Source: Thalassospira profundimaris (GTDB taxonomy: Bacteria > Pseudomonadota > Alphaproteobacteria > Rhodospirillales > Thalassospiraceae). Taken from it: a DNA stretch of 64,000 nucleotides. The notes under the pieces are model-generated. The model had not been told where the DNA came from and did no database searches. It was given only the letters and a program-made list of their open reading frames with translations. The position numbers and the translations under genes are program-made. The DNA lies in the NCBI RefSeq assembly GCF_003326755.1, contig NZ_JPWH01000012.1:62001-126000 (forward strand), in the 5' to 3' direction. This document shows, piece after piece, positions 44,705 through 53,839 of this stretch; position 1 is the first letter of the stretch, and each line of letters opens with the position of its first letter.

Positions 44705-45862
44705 TTATTTCAGCCCGCGCGCTTCGGCGGCCCCCTCGATAAAGCCGCTCAGGACCATGTGGAAATCGGGTTCGTCGAGCAAAAAGGCATCGTGGCCCTT
44801 GTCACTTTCAATTTCAACACAGCTGACATTGCACGATGCCGCATTCAGTGCATGGGCCAAACGGCGGCTTTCGGCGGTGGTAAAGCACCAGTCCGATGAA
44901 AACGAAATGACGCAAAACCGGGTGTTGGACCCACGAAAGGCTTCGGCCAGGCGGCCGTCAAATTCGACGGACAGGTCAAAATAATCCATCGCGCGGGTGA
45001 TATAGAGGTAACTGTTGGCATCAAACCGATCGACAAAGGATTTACCCTGATGGCGCAAATAGCTTTCGACCTGAAAGTCGTGATCGAAGCTGTAGGTAAT
45101 GCCGCCGCGATTTTGCAGCTTGCGGCCAAATTTGCGATGCAGGGCCGGTTCCGACAGATAGGTGATATGCGCCGTCATACGGGCCACGGCCAAACCACGG
45201 GCGGGCTTTTTGCCTTCCAGCAGGTAATTGCCGCCGCACCAGTCCGGGTCGGCCATCACGGCCTGGCGGCCAACTTCGTGAAAGGCGATATTTTGCGCCG
45301 AATGGCGATAGGAAGTGGCAATCGGGGCGGCGGCAAAAACGCGCGCCGGATAGCTTTTGCACCATTCCAGAACCTGCATGCCGCCCATTGACCCGCCAAT
45401 AACGGCAAACAGGCTGTCGATGCCAAAATGGTCAATCAGCATGGTTTGCGCACGTACCATGTCACCAATGGTGATGACGGGAAAATCAAGCCCCCAGGGC
45501 TTGCCGGTTTCCGGGTTGGTTTCCTTGGGCCCGGTGCTGCCCAGGCAGCCACCAATCACATTGGTGCAGATGATGAAATATTTTTCGGTATCGATGATCT
45601 TGCCGGGGCCAACAATGGCACGCCACCAGCCTTCCTTGCCGGTAATCGGGTGCACATCATCGGCCACATACTGGTCGCCGGTTAGCGCATGACAGACCAG
45701 AATGGCGTTTGATTTATCGGCATTCAGTTTGCCATAGGTTTGGTAGGCCAGGGTAAAGGGGCCAAATTCAATGCCGCTATCAAGGCGCAATTTGTCATGG
45801 TCCCCCAGCACAATCTGATGGCCAGGCAGGGCGCGGCGAGAATGTGGGGCAGGGTTGGACAT
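44705..45862 (-). CDS. metX: Homoserine O-acetyltransferase MetX
   Basis: 385 residues, alpha/beta hydrolase fold. Acetylates (or succinylates) L-homoserine in methionine synthesis. Nucleophile Ser in [13 protein letters not shown]; family blocks [36 protein letters not shown]; the C-terminal catalytic Asp and His are in [10 protein letters not shown] and [10 protein letters not shown]. The ATG at 45862 has AAAGGAA upstream. Followed directly by metW. Divergent from the chorismate mutase gene. Confidence 0.95.
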   Translation of the reverse strand: MSNPAPHSRRALPGHQIVLGDHDKLRLDSGIEFGPFTLAYQTYGKLNADKSNAILVCHALTGDQYVADDVHPITGKEGWWRAIVGPGKIIDTEKYFIICTNVIGGCLGSTGPKETNPETGKPWGLDFPVITIGDMVRAQTMLIDHFGIDSLFAVIGGSMGGMQVLEWCKSYPARVFAAAPIATSYRHSAQNIAFHEVGRQAVMADPDWCGGNYLLEGKKPARGLAVARMTAHITYLSEPALHRKFGRKLQNRGGITYSFDHDFQVESYLRHQGKSFVDRFDANSYLYITRAMDYFDLSVEFDGRLAEAFRGSNTRFCVISFSSDWCFTTAESRRLAHALNAASCNVSCVEIESDKGHDAFLLDEPDFHMVLSGFIEGAAEARGLK

Positions 45863-45927
45863 GGACGCTGTATTCCTTTGTAGGGCAACGGTGAAGTTCC
45901 AAATTGCGGCTTCGCCTGTTTTTTTGA

Positions 45928-45946
45928 CTGTTCCAGTTAGGAACAG
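45928..45946. promoter_or_regulatory. Palindrome between metX and the chorismate mutase gene
   Basis: CTGTTCC and GGAACAG separated by AGTTA, a perfect 7-bp dyad. In the metX direction it is followed by TCAAAAAAACAGG, whose ACAGG could pair with the left arm, so it is either an operator or part of a switchable leader RNA. Confidence 0.45.
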
Positions 45947-46026
45947 GCATGCTTTTAGTCAATCTTTTCTTTGCAAATGCCGGGCAGTTCCCTAAAACTG
46001 AGCGCCGTTTGGCAAAAGAGTGGATC

Positions 46027-46917
46027 ATGGCGCAAATCGACGAAAAATTGGCAAATCTTGACCTGAACGGGTTGCGGGCGGAAATCGACGAGATCGACCG
46101 CGCCATGCACGACCTGATCATTCGCCGTACCCGTGTGGTGCAGGCGGTGGGTGCGTTCAAGGACCGGCAAATTGCCCAGGGCAGCAAAGTGCGTGTGCCC
46201 TATCGCCCGGCGCGCGAGGCGCGCATTATGCGCAATCTGGTGCGCAGCCATGAAGGCGCCTTTCCAAAAACCGCGTTGATCCAGATCTGGCGTGAACTGA
46301 TTGCCGCAGGCACCCGCCTGGAAGCGCCCTATACCGTCGCCCTGTGCCGCGATGCCGACGGGCAGGATTGCTGGGAACTCGCCCGCCTTAATTTTGGCTG
46401 CCTGAATGAAATTATCGAATTTGATACCCAGCTTGAGGCCATTCACGCCCTGGAAGAGGGACATGCGGCTGTCGGAGTGTTTCCCGCGCCGGTGCCGGGC
46501 GAAGGACATTCCTGGTGGCCGTTAATTGCGCCCGATAGTGCGGTGCGGGTGGTGTCCAAGCTGCCCTTTGGCGGCCGCCCGGTCGGGCGTGGTGAGGATA
46601 CCGAAGGCTTTGTTCTGGCCGCGATCGAGCTTGAAGAAAGTGGTGATGACCGCACTCTGTTTGTCGTAAAGGTGGAACAGCACGGTGATGAAGCCAGCTT
46701 GCGCAAAAATTTTGCCAAAGCCAGCCCCGGTTCGGCAATCCTTGGCGTTTTTGCGCCCGAGGGCGAAAGTCACGCTTTTGTTCTTGTTGATGTGCCGGGA
46801 TTCCTTTGTAATCAGGGCGAAAATTTTAAACGCACCCTTTTGGATTACGGTTTGAAATGTGGTGATGTGCGGGTATTGGGGGCCTATGGCGTACCCATTC
46901 CTGCCGACGAAATGTAA
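46027..46917 (+). CDS. Chorismate mutase (AroQ) with C-terminal prephenate dehydratase-like region
   Basis: 296 residues from the ATG at 46027; the frame opens at 45949, but that extension overlaps the metX promoter region. Residues 10-95 are an AroQ-type mutase (LRAEIDEIDRAMHDLIIRRTRVV, VPYRPAREARIMRNL), converting chorismate to prephenate. Residues about 100-296 look like a weak prephenate dehydratase/ACT region but lack the catalytic TRF motif. It heads the aromatic amino acid set chorismate mutase-hisC-tyrA. Confidence 0.88.
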   Translation: MAQIDEKLANLDLNGLRAEIDEIDRAMHDLIIRRTRVVQAVGAFKDRQIAQGSKVRVPYRPAREARIMRNLVRSHEGAFPKTALIQIWRELIAAGTRLEAPYTVALCRDADGQDCWELARLNFGCLNEIIEFDTQLEAIHALEEGHAAVGVFPAPVPGEGHSWWPLIAPDSAVRVVSKLPFGGRPVGRGEDTEGFVLAAIELEESGDDRTLFVVKVEQHGDEASLRKNFAKASPGSAILGVFAPEGESHAFVLVDVPGFLCNQGENFKRTLLDYGLKCGDVRVLGAYGVPIPADEM

Positions 46918-46953
46918 CGACCATACGACACTTTCCCCAGGGAGTTTCCAGTT

Positions 46954-48051
46954 ATGACTGCGCCCACCCCCCGTCCCGGTATTCTTGATATTGCCCCTTA
47001 TGTTGGCGGTAAATCCAGCTCTGCGGGTGCGGCCCGCGTGATCAAGCTTTCGTCAAACGAAGGCGCGCTTGGCCCCAGCCCCAAGGCTGTTGAGGCATTG
47101 CAGAAATCGGCGGCCAAACTGCATCGATATCCCGATGGCGGGTGCGACCTGTTGCGTGCCAAACTGGCCGAAAAATATGATCTGGAATTTGACCAGATCG
47201 TGTGTGGTGCGGGTTCTGACGAACTGATCACGCTTTTGATCCGCGCCTATGCCGGGCCGGGCGACGAGGTGCTTTATTCGCAGCATGGCTTTTTGATGTA
47301 TCCCATCGCGGCCAAGGGTGTGGGGGCGGTGCCGGTAACGGCGGCCGAAACCAACATGACCACCAGTGTCGATGCCATCCTGGCCGCCGTGACCGAAAAA
47401 ACCAAAATCGTGTTCGTCGCCAACCCCAACAACCCGACGGGTACCTATATTACCTCGTCCGAGGTTGCACGCCTGCGCGAGGGCCTGCGCGAAGACATCG
47501 TGCTGGTGGTGGATGCCGCCTATGCCGAATTCATGACCGGCCAGGAAGATTATACCGCCGGGGCCGAACTGGTGGCGGCGGGTAACAATACCGTCATGAC
47601 GCGCACCTTCTCCAAGATTTATGGTCTGGGCGGGATCCGTCTGGGCTGGTGTTATGCGCCGCCTGCCATTGCCGATGTGCTGCAGCGTTTGCGCAACCCG
47701 TTCAATGTCGGTTTGCCCTCGCAGGAAGCCGGTGTTGCCGCCCTTGAGGACGATGATTTTGTTGATGCCTGCGTGCGCCACAATGCGGAAACCCGCGAAT
47801 GGTTCCGCGAGGAAATCAACAAACTTTCGGACCTTAAGGCGCATCCGTCCTATGGCAACTTCGTGCTGGTTGAATTCTCGCAGGTTGACGGCAAAAACGC
47901 CGATGCCGCGAATGAATTCATGATGGCGCGTGGGGTGATCCCGCGCAAAATCGGGGCTTATGGCCTGCCGCAAATGTTGCGTATTTCCATCGGCACCCAG
48001 GAAGAAATGCAGATCTGTCTGCAGACAATTAAAGATTTTATAGCGAATTAA
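46954..48051 (+). CDS. hisC: Histidinol-phosphate / aromatic aminotransferase
   Basis: 365 residues, fold type I PLP enzyme. PLP Lys in TRTFSKIYGLGGIRLGW; also LSSNEGALGPSP, NPNNPTGTYI and DAAYAEF. Although of the HisC family, its place between chorismate mutase and tyrA suggests that it transaminates phenylpyruvate and hydroxyphenylpyruvate, perhaps besides imidazole acetol-phosphate. AGGGAG precedes the ATG. Its stop is one base before the tyrA start. Confidence 0.93.
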   Translation: MTAPTPRPGILDIAPYVGGKSSSAGAARVIKLSSNEGALGPSPKAVEALQKSAAKLHRYPDGGCDLLRAKLAEKYDLEFDQIVCGAGSDELITLLIRAYAGPGDEVLYSQHGFLMYPIAAKGVGAVPVTAAETNMTTSVDAILAAVTEKTKIVFVANPNNPTGTYITSSEVARLREGLREDIVLVVDAAYAEFMTGQEDYTAGAELVAAGNNTVMTRTFSKIYGLGGIRLGWCYAPPAIADVLQRLRNPFNVGLPSQEAGVAALEDDDFVDACVRHNAETREWFREEINKLSDLKAHPSYGNFVLVEFSQVDGKNADAANEFMMARGVIPRKIGAYGLPQMLRISIGTQEEMQICLQTIKDFIAN

Positions 48052-48052
48052 A

Positions 48053-49054
48053 ATGACCAGTTCCGTATCGACGACCCCGCTGTTTGACAAAGTTGCATTC
48101 ATTGGCATGGGCCTTATTGGTTCCTCTCTGGCGCGCCGCATGATCCGCGACGGCCTTGCAGGCTCCATTAGCTGTGCCGTGCGTTCCGAAGCCACCCGTG
48201 ACCGGGTTCTGGAACTTGGCATTGCCAATTATGCCTATTGCGACATTGCTTCAGCTGTCGAAGACGCGGACCTTGTCATGCTGTGTGTGCCGGTCGGGGT
48301 GAATGAAACCGTCGGCGCACAATTGGCAGGCCACTTGAAACCGGGCTGCATCGTTTCGGATGTGGGTTCGGTCAAGCAGGCGGTTATTCGCGATATTGCC
48401 CCGCATCTGGGTGAAGGGGTGCATTTCGTGCCCGGCCATCCGCTGGCCGGGACGGAGCATTCCGGCCCCGATGCGGGCTTTCCTGAATTGTTTGAAGGCC
48501 GCTGGTGTATCTTAACCCCCATCCCCGGTGTACCAGATGCGGCCAATGCCAAAGTTCAGGCCCTGTGGGAAGCCTGCGGGATGCGCGTTGAATGTATGGA
48601 TGCCGATCATCACGACCGTATTTTGGGCATTACCTCGCATTTGCCGCACCTGATTGCTTATACCATTGTTGGCACGGCAACCGACCTTGAAGATGCGATG
48701 CGTCAGGAAGTGATCAAGTTTTCCGCATCGGGTTTTCGCGATTTCACCCGTATCGCCGCGTCCGACCCGACCATGTGGCGCGACGTGTTTTTAAACAATC
48801 GCGAAGCGGTGCTGGAAGTTCTGGGGCGTTTTCAGGAAGATTTGATGGCGCTTCAGCGGGCCATTCGCTGGGGCGAGGGCGACAAGCTGTTTGATCTGTT
48901 TTCGCGCACCCGCGAAATTCGCCGCGGCATTGTTGATGCCGGGCAGTATTTCACCAATTTCTCGGCCGAGGGTGAAGACCGCCAGGCGGATCAGACGGGT
49001 AGCAAAAAAACGGGCGATGCAGGCGCAAAGCCCGCTCCTGTTTCCAGTCAATAG
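48053..49054 (+). CDS. tyrA: Prephenate/arogenate dehydrogenase
   Basis: 333 residues. NAD(P)-dependent oxidative decarboxylation of prephenate or arogenate toward tyrosine. Rossmann motif VAFIGMGLIGSSLARRM; PDH blocks VSDVGSVKQAV, PGHPLAGTEHSGPDAG, DADHHDRILGITSHLPHLIAY. The C-terminal 30 residues are low-complexity. The cyclohexadienyl (TyrC) form cannot be told apart by eye. Last gene of the set. Confidence 0.93.
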   Translation: MTSSVSTTPLFDKVAFIGMGLIGSSLARRMIRDGLAGSISCAVRSEATRDRVLELGIANYAYCDIASAVEDADLVMLCVPVGVNETVGAQLAGHLKPGCIVSDVGSVKQAVIRDIAPHLGEGVHFVPGHPLAGTEHSGPDAGFPELFEGRWCILTPIPGVPDAANAKVQALWEACGMRVECMDADHHDRILGITSHLPHLIAYTIVGTATDLEDAMRQEVIKFSASGFRDFTRIAASDPTMWRDVFLNNREAVLEVLGRFQEDLMALQRAIRWGEGDKLFDLFSRTREIRRGIVDAGQYFTNFSAEGEDRQADQTGSKKTGDAGAKPAPVSSQ

Positions 49055-49159
49055 GATGAGGCACTGGCGGCGCGTTGCTTGCCGGTATTTCTACGGGGTG
49101 GTTCGCGGGCCAGGTTTGTGCACCTCACTTTTTAAAAACGTCGTCTGATATGTAGTCCG

Positions 49160-49187
49160 GAACCGGGGGAAGTCTTCTGCCCGGTTT
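49160..49187 (+). terminator. Possible terminator after tyrA
   Basis: 7-bp stem AACCGGG (49160-49166) / CCCGGTT (49179-49185) ending in TTTT, about 105 bases after tyrA and just before the ribosome site of the next gene. Confidence 0.45.
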
Positions 49188-49221
49188 TGGCCCTGGCGAG
49201 ATATTCCAGCAGGATTGTGTT

Positions 49222-50118
49222 ATGGCATTTGCCAAAAACGTTTCCAGTCATCCGGCTTTTGCCCGCTTCATGCCATTTGTCTTTGTGTTCCTCTGGAGCA
49301 CGGGATTCATCGGTGCGAAATTTGGTCTGCCTTATGCGGAACCGTTTGTCTTTTTGTTCACGCGGTTTCTGATTGTTATTGTCGTCATGGTGCCGGTGGT
49401 ATGGGTGATGGGGGCAAAATGGCCCGCACGCCTGCGTGACGTCCTGCATATCGCTGTTGCCGGGATGCTGGTGCATGGCATTTATCTGGGTGGGGTCTTT
49501 GCCGCCATTGCCCAGGGGCTGCCAGCCGGTTTGTCTGCTCTTATTGTGGGGATGCAGCCGGTTTTAACGGCCTCGGTCGTTGGGGCGCTTTTGGGGGAAC
49601 ATGTGACCCGTCGGCAATGGATGGGGCTGGCTTTGGGGCTGGTCGGTGTCGGGCTGGTGCTGGGCCCCAAAATTGGCGGTGGGTCGGGCATAACGCCGCT
49701 GGGTATTTTGCTGGCGGTCGGGGCGCTGTTGGGCATGACGGCGGGCACACTGTATCAAAAACGGTTTTGCACCGGCATGGATTTGCGGACCGGAACCGTT
49801 ATTCAATATTGTGCCGCGAGCATGACCGTCGGTCTCTTTGCGCTGTTGTCGGGGGAAAGTTTCCATATCGACTGGACGATGGAATTTGTGCTGGTCATGG
49901 CCTGGCTGGTGCTGGTTTTGTCGATTGGCGCGATCATGCTGTTGATGGTCTTGATCAAACAGGGCGAAGCCACCCGCGTTGCCAGCATGTTTTATCTGGT
50001 GCCGCCAACGGCGGCCTCGCTGGCGTGGTTGCTGTTTGATGAACATATCGGCTTTATGGGGCTGGCCGGTTTTGCCGTGGCGGCACTGGGGGTGGCATTG
50101 GTAATGGCAAAGCGTTAG
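49222..50118 (+). CDS. EamA/DMT-family transporter
   Basis: 298 residues, ten TM helices in two EamA repeats (FVFVFLWSTGFIGAKFGL at the start of the first, LGILLAVGALLGMTAGTLYQ at the start of the second). Drug/metabolite exporter superfamily, substrate unknown. AGGA is 8 bases before the ATG. It is first of three same-strand genes (transporter, ChaC-like enzyme, transporter). Confidence 0.9.
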   Translation: MAFAKNVSSHPAFARFMPFVFVFLWSTGFIGAKFGLPYAEPFVFLFTRFLIVIVVMVPVVWVMGAKWPARLRDVLHIAVAGMLVHGIYLGGVFAAIAQGLPAGLSALIVGMQPVLTASVVGALLGEHVTRRQWMGLALGLVGVGLVLGPKIGGGSGITPLGILLAVGALLGMTAGTLYQKRFCTGMDLRTGTVIQYCAASMTVGLFALLSGESFHIDWTMEFVLVMAWLVLVLSIGAIMLLMVLIKQGEATRVASMFYLVPPTAASLAWLLFDEHIGFMGLAGFAVAALGVALVMAKR

Positions 50119-50184
50119 GTTGCAGGTATCAAACATTTTTTGGAACCTTTCAAACGCGGCCAGACCAGCAGCGGGGAAAACCAG

Positions 50185-50760
50185 TTGGCAGACGAAACAC
50201 AGATACAAAATCAGGAAAAATGGGTTTTTGGCTATGGCTCGCTGTTATGGCGGCCGGGCTTTGATTTTGTCGAACGTGCGCGTGCCCTGCTGCGGGGGTA
50301 TCACCGGTCTTTTTGTATTTATTCGCATCATTATCGTGGCACGCCGGAAAATCCGGGGCTGGTCCTGGGCCTGAATGCCGGGGGCGAATGTGTGGGCAAT
50401 GCCTTTCGCATCGCACCGGAAAAATGGCCCGAGGTCAAAGCCTATCTGGATGAACGCGAATTGGTGACAAACACCTATATCCCCGCCGATGTCGAGGTGG
50501 AACTGGCCGATGGCCGCCATGTGATTGCGCATACCTATGTCGCCGATCCCACCCATCAGCAATATGCGGGAAACCTGCCGGTGCGCGAGGCGGTGGAAAT
50601 TATCGTTGCCGCGCATGGCAGTGTTGGCCCAAATCTGGAATATCTGGAAAATACGGTTCATCATCTGGACATGATGGGCATTGTTGACCCGCCCCTGCAT
50701 GACCTGATGGATCTGGTGCGCCGTGAATATGGCGAACTGAATATGGGGGCCGGTATCTGA
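50185..50760 (+). CDS. Gamma-glutamylcyclotransferase, ChaC-like
   Basis: 191 residues from a TTG at 50185 that has GGGGA 8 bases upstream; the longest frame begins at a TTG at 50140 without a ribosome site. ChaC-type fold: FGYGSLLWRPGFDF at the start, RSFCIYSHHYRGTPENPG, and the region YLDERELVTNTY with the catalytic Glu. Predicted to cleave glutathione to 5-oxoproline and Cys-Gly in the cytoplasm. It lies between two EamA transporters, which could export a product, but that is a guess. Confidence 0.9.
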   Translation: MADETQIQNQEKWVFGYGSLLWRPGFDFVERARALLRGYHRSFCIYSHHYRGTPENPGLVLGLNAGGECVGNAFRIAPEKWPEVKAYLDERELVTNTYIPADVEVELADGRHVIAHTYVADPTHQQYAGNLPVREAVEIIVAAHGSVGPNLEYLENTVHHLDMMGIVDPPLHDLMDLVRREYGELNMGAGI

Positions 50761-50858
50761 TCGGTCCCGGATGGCGGGACAGCAGCGGCACAATAAACAA
50801 ACCCGGACTGACGGGGAGACACCCGAAAATATAGTTTCCGGGAAAATTGGGGGACGGA

Positions 50859-51812
50859 ATGTCACACGTTACGACAGCAACGGGCAAGGCCGGGGGCGTT
50901 CCCGTTATTGCCTATATCCTGCTTATTGCCTGTGCCTTGATGTGGGGGTCAAACCATGTGGTGGCACGTGGGGTCAATGCCAGCGTACCTTTGCCAGCCC
51001 TGGCTTTTTGGCGCTGGATGGTGGCCTTGCTGTTGTTAACGCCGGTTTGCCTGCATCATTTACGCCGGGATTGGGCCGTGTTGTGGCAAAACTGGAAAAT
51101 CATTTTTCTGATCGGCACGACCGGGACTTTCCTGTTTACCATTGCCATTTATCTGGCGGCCTATAACACCACGGCGGTCAATACCGGCCTTTTGAATGCC
51201 ACCACCCCGATTTGGGTATTGTTGTTTGCCGCCCTGTTAACGGCCGATAAACCGCGTTTGCAGCAATGGGTTGGCGTTCTTGTCGCGGGCTTGGGCACGG
51301 CGGTGATTATTGCCAAGGGCGATATTAACGTCTTGTTGCAAATGAATTTTGTGTCGGGGGATTTATTCGCCCTGATTTCGGCCATGATCTGGGCGGCCTA
51401 TTCCATGTTGCTGAAATATGCCCCGCGCGGCATTCATCCATTCAGTCTTATTTTCGGCTCTATCATGGTGGGGATGCTCTATCTGACCCCGATTTATCTT
51501 TGGAGCATTCTGATTAATGGCGACCCCTATTTTACCTGGCAGAACCCGGCCTGGCCGGACATGGTGAAAATTGCCTATATTGGCGCGGGGCCTGCCTTTT
51601 TGGGGTATTTGTTCTGGAATCGCGGGGTTGGCATGGTGGGCGCGGCCAATGCCGGGGTGTTTTTGTATCTGATGCCCGCCTTTGCCAGTGTTTTGGCCGT
51701 TATTTTCCTGGGCGAGGAATTGCACCTGTATCATCTGGGCGGCATTGCCCTGATCGCGGTAGGTATTTGGCGCGCCACCCGGCGGGTTGCGGTACCTGCA
51801 CCGGCAAAATAG
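50859..51812 (+). CDS. EamA/DMT-family transporter
   Basis: 317 residues from the ATG at 50859 (GGGGGAC just upstream; the frame from 50847 is inferior). Ten TM helices, two EamA repeats (ALMWGSNHVVARGVNASVP; LFALISAMIWAAYSMLLKYA). Substrate unknown. Not closely similar to the first transporter by eye. A strong terminator follows. Confidence 0.9.
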   Translation: MSHVTTATGKAGGVPVIAYILLIACALMWGSNHVVARGVNASVPLPALAFWRWMVALLLLTPVCLHHLRRDWAVLWQNWKIIFLIGTTGTFLFTIAIYLAAYNTTAVNTGLLNATTPIWVLLFAALLTADKPRLQQWVGVLVAGLGTAVIIAKGDINVLLQMNFVSGDLFALISAMIWAAYSMLLKYAPRGIHPFSLIFGSIMVGMLYLTPIYLWSILINGDPYFTWQNPAWPDMVKIAYIGAGPAFLGYLFWNRGVGMVGAANAGVFLYLMPAFASVLAVIFLGEELHLYHLGGIALIAVGIWRATRRVAVPAPAK

Positions 51813-51860
51813 CTGGCGTTTGCATGGCCGTTGCTTGGCGTTCTGGTCGGAAATAAAATG

Positions 51861-51895
51861 ATAAAAAGGCCGGTCAGGGGGGCTGACCGGCCTTT
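51861..51895. terminator. Bidirectional terminator
   Basis: Perfect 13-bp stem AAAGGCCGGTCAG (51865-51877) / CTGACCGGCCTTT (51883-51895), 5-base loop. The minus strand continues TTTTTAT, ending the acyltransferase transcript; on the plus strand it ends the transporter transcript. Confidence 0.88.
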
Positions 51896-51917
51896 GCGGC
51901 ATCTGGTTCGGGATGTT

Positions 51918-52730
51918 TTATGCCGTGCTGTGATCGCGGGCGTCTTTGCCGGTGTTTGGCCCGGCACCCTCATCAATGCCCGGTGTGGGCGGTGGGGCAG
52001 GCAGGTTGAATTCGGTTTGCGCCAGTTTTTCCAGCTCGCGGGTGCGTTCGTCAATCCGGCGTTTGATTTCACGCATGAATGTTTTGCGATCCAGGCCCGG
52101 TTCCATCGGCGGCAGATATTCCAGTGTCACCTTGCCGCTATATTTCATAAATTTTGCCCGCCCCCAGAACATGCCGGAATTCAGGGCAACCGGAATCATC
52201 GGAACATTGGGGAATGCCTTGTAAAGGGCATAAACCCCCGGATGATAAGGGCGGTCCGAACCCGGCGGCGTGCGTGTGCCCTCGGGAAAAATCACGATCC
52301 TTGCATCGCGTTTCAGCGCACCTTCCACGCCCTTGATCATGTCCTTCAGGGCCGATCCCCCGGCGGAACGGTCGACCGGGATCTGGCCGGAATATTTCAG
52401 AAAAAGCCCAAAGACAGGAATGCTGATCAGTTCCTTTTTCAGGATATAGGCCGGGTCATGCAGCAGGGTATGAAATGTCAGGGTTTCCCAGGCGGACTGG
52501 TGTTTGGAAACCAGAATGCACGGCCCCTCGGGCAGGTGCTGTTCGCCGAGCACGCGCGGTTCAAGTTTGACTGTAATTTTCAGCAGCCACTGAACCCATT
52601 TGCACCAGAAACGCCCGGTTTTCTGGCCGATTTTGGGGCCAAAAAACAGGAAAGGCCATAACACCAGGCATTCAACTGCGGTGCCGCCAAAAAACAGGAT
52701 GTTGAAAATCAGGGCACGAAATGTGCTCAT
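51918..52730 (-). CDS. Lysophospholipid acyltransferase family protein (PlsC-like)
   Basis: 270 residues. N-terminal membrane helix (NILFFGGTAVECLVLWPFLFF), acyltransferase motif I as KHQSAWE (Glu in place of the usual Asp of HX4D), motif III FPEGTRT, and VALNSGMFW. Predicted 1-acylglycerol-3-phosphate acyltransferase at the inner membrane. The tail of about 30 residues is Pro/Gly-rich. Downstream of the DUF218 gene by 109 bases on the same strand. Confidence 0.9.
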   Translation of the reverse strand: MSTFRALIFNILFFGGTAVECLVLWPFLFFGPKIGQKTGRFWCKWVQWLLKITVKLEPRVLGEQHLPEGPCILVSKHQSAWETLTFHTLLHDPAYILKKELISIPVFGLFLKYSGQIPVDRSAGGSALKDMIKGVEGALKRDARIVIFPEGTRTPPGSDRPYHPGVYALYKAFPNVPMIPVALNSGMFWGRAKFMKYSGKVTLEYLPPMEPGLDRKTFMREIKRRIDERTRELEKLAQTEFNLPAPPPTPGIDEGAGPNTGKDARDHSTA

Positions 52731-52839
52731 CTTTACGTCCTTTAAGCCAGATACATTGCGTCTTGGTCTTTTAGGGGGTTTTGCCGGTAATGTGAAACAA
52801 ATGCTTCATATCGGCGAAGCCGCCAAGGGCCGTGGCCGA

Positions 52840-53649
52840 TTATCCCCGGCCCGCCGCATTTAAGGGCTGCAGGGGCGCGGCATTTGCGTCGGGTGCCGCG
52901 GAGCGATCAGGCAGGCCAGCCGGGGCATTTGCCGGTGTCATCGGGGTGCCCGCCGATAACTGGCTGTCGTCTACCGGCATGTCGGGTGCGGGCGGCATAC
53001 TACGCCGTGTTGCGGGAAACCACTGAAGAATTTTGTTTCGCAAGGCCGCAAACAGATATTTGTTATATTCACTGGCAATCAGCGCGGCACTGCCAGGCCA
53101 GCGCCACCAGTCATCGATTTTGACATTTTCCGGGAAAACCGGGTGGGCCACAATCTCGACATCGGGCATCAGGTTATGAAATTCCAGCAAGGAACGCGGC
53201 ATATGGTAATTGGCCGTGACGATGCGCAGGCTGCGATAACCCTGTTTGTAAACCCAGGTTGCGGTTTCAATGGCATTGCCACGGGTATTTTCGGCGATAT
53301 GACCCAAAACGATGCAGCAGGCCACCAAATCGAGGTCCGCATTGCCGGCATTCAAAAGCTCGTCAACCTCCACCCCGCGATAGACACCTGAAATAAAAAG
53401 CTTTTTGGCCAGGTGTCGAGCCAGCAGGCGGCGGCCTTCACTTAACCGTTCGCTGCCCCCGGTCAGCACGACAATGGCATCGGTCTTTTGAAACGGATTG
53501 GCAACCCGGTCGGGAATTTGCGAGACAAACCAGAAAAAGCCGAATGACCAGATAACAGCCAGCATGATCAGCGTCGAAAACAGGAAACGCACGCGGCGTG
53601 ACCGACGACGATTCTGGATCGATCGGGGGGCAGTCCGTTTCTTTTTCAT
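52840..53649 (-). CDS. YdcF-family (DUF218) membrane-anchored protein
   Basis: 269 residues. Basic N-terminus (KKKRTAPRSIQNRRRSRRVR), one TM helix, then a DUF218 domain (TDAIVVLTGGSERLSEGRRLL, KLFISGV, NTRGNAIETA, LRIVTANYHMPRSL). The C-terminal 50 residues are Pro/Ala-rich and disordered. DUF218 proteins include envelope factors such as SanA and ElyC; the exact role here is unknown. Between ftsX and the acyltransferase on the same strand. Confidence 0.88.
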   Translation of the reverse strand: MKKKRTAPRSIQNRRRSRRVRFLFSTLIMLAVIWSFGFFWFVSQIPDRVANPFQKTDAIVVLTGGSERLSEGRRLLARHLAKKLFISGVYRGVEVDELLNAGNADLDLVACCIVLGHIAENTRGNAIETATWVYKQGYRSLRIVTANYHMPRSLLEFHNLMPDVEIVAHPVFPENVKIDDWWRWPGSAALIASEYNKYLFAALRNKILQWFPATRRSMPPAPDMPVDDSQLSAGTPMTPANAPAGLPDRSAAPDANAAPLQPLNAAGRG

Positions 53650-53839
53650 TCCGGTGTGCCTTTATCGGCGCCGGGACGCAGCCGCATCTTGGGTCTCCCG
53701 TAATTATTTGCAGGACACATCAGTGTCGCTAAAGCGCGGATGCGTATTTACGCATATTCTGGGTGGGGTTGTCTGGCAGGACCAGGCAGGTTTTCTGGCA
53801 AAGTTTAGAGGGTAAAATACCCTTAAATCAATGCTGTGC

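Noticed and set aside
45863-45960. SAM-II riboswitch before metX
   Set aside because: The A-run followed by a GC-rich block is suggestive, but the conserved GCTAAAG core and the 5' GTGATTTG element are missing.
45949-46026. 26-residue N-terminal extension of chorismate mutase
   Set aside because: It lies over the divergent regulatory region, and the AroQ domain begins just after the ATG at 46027.
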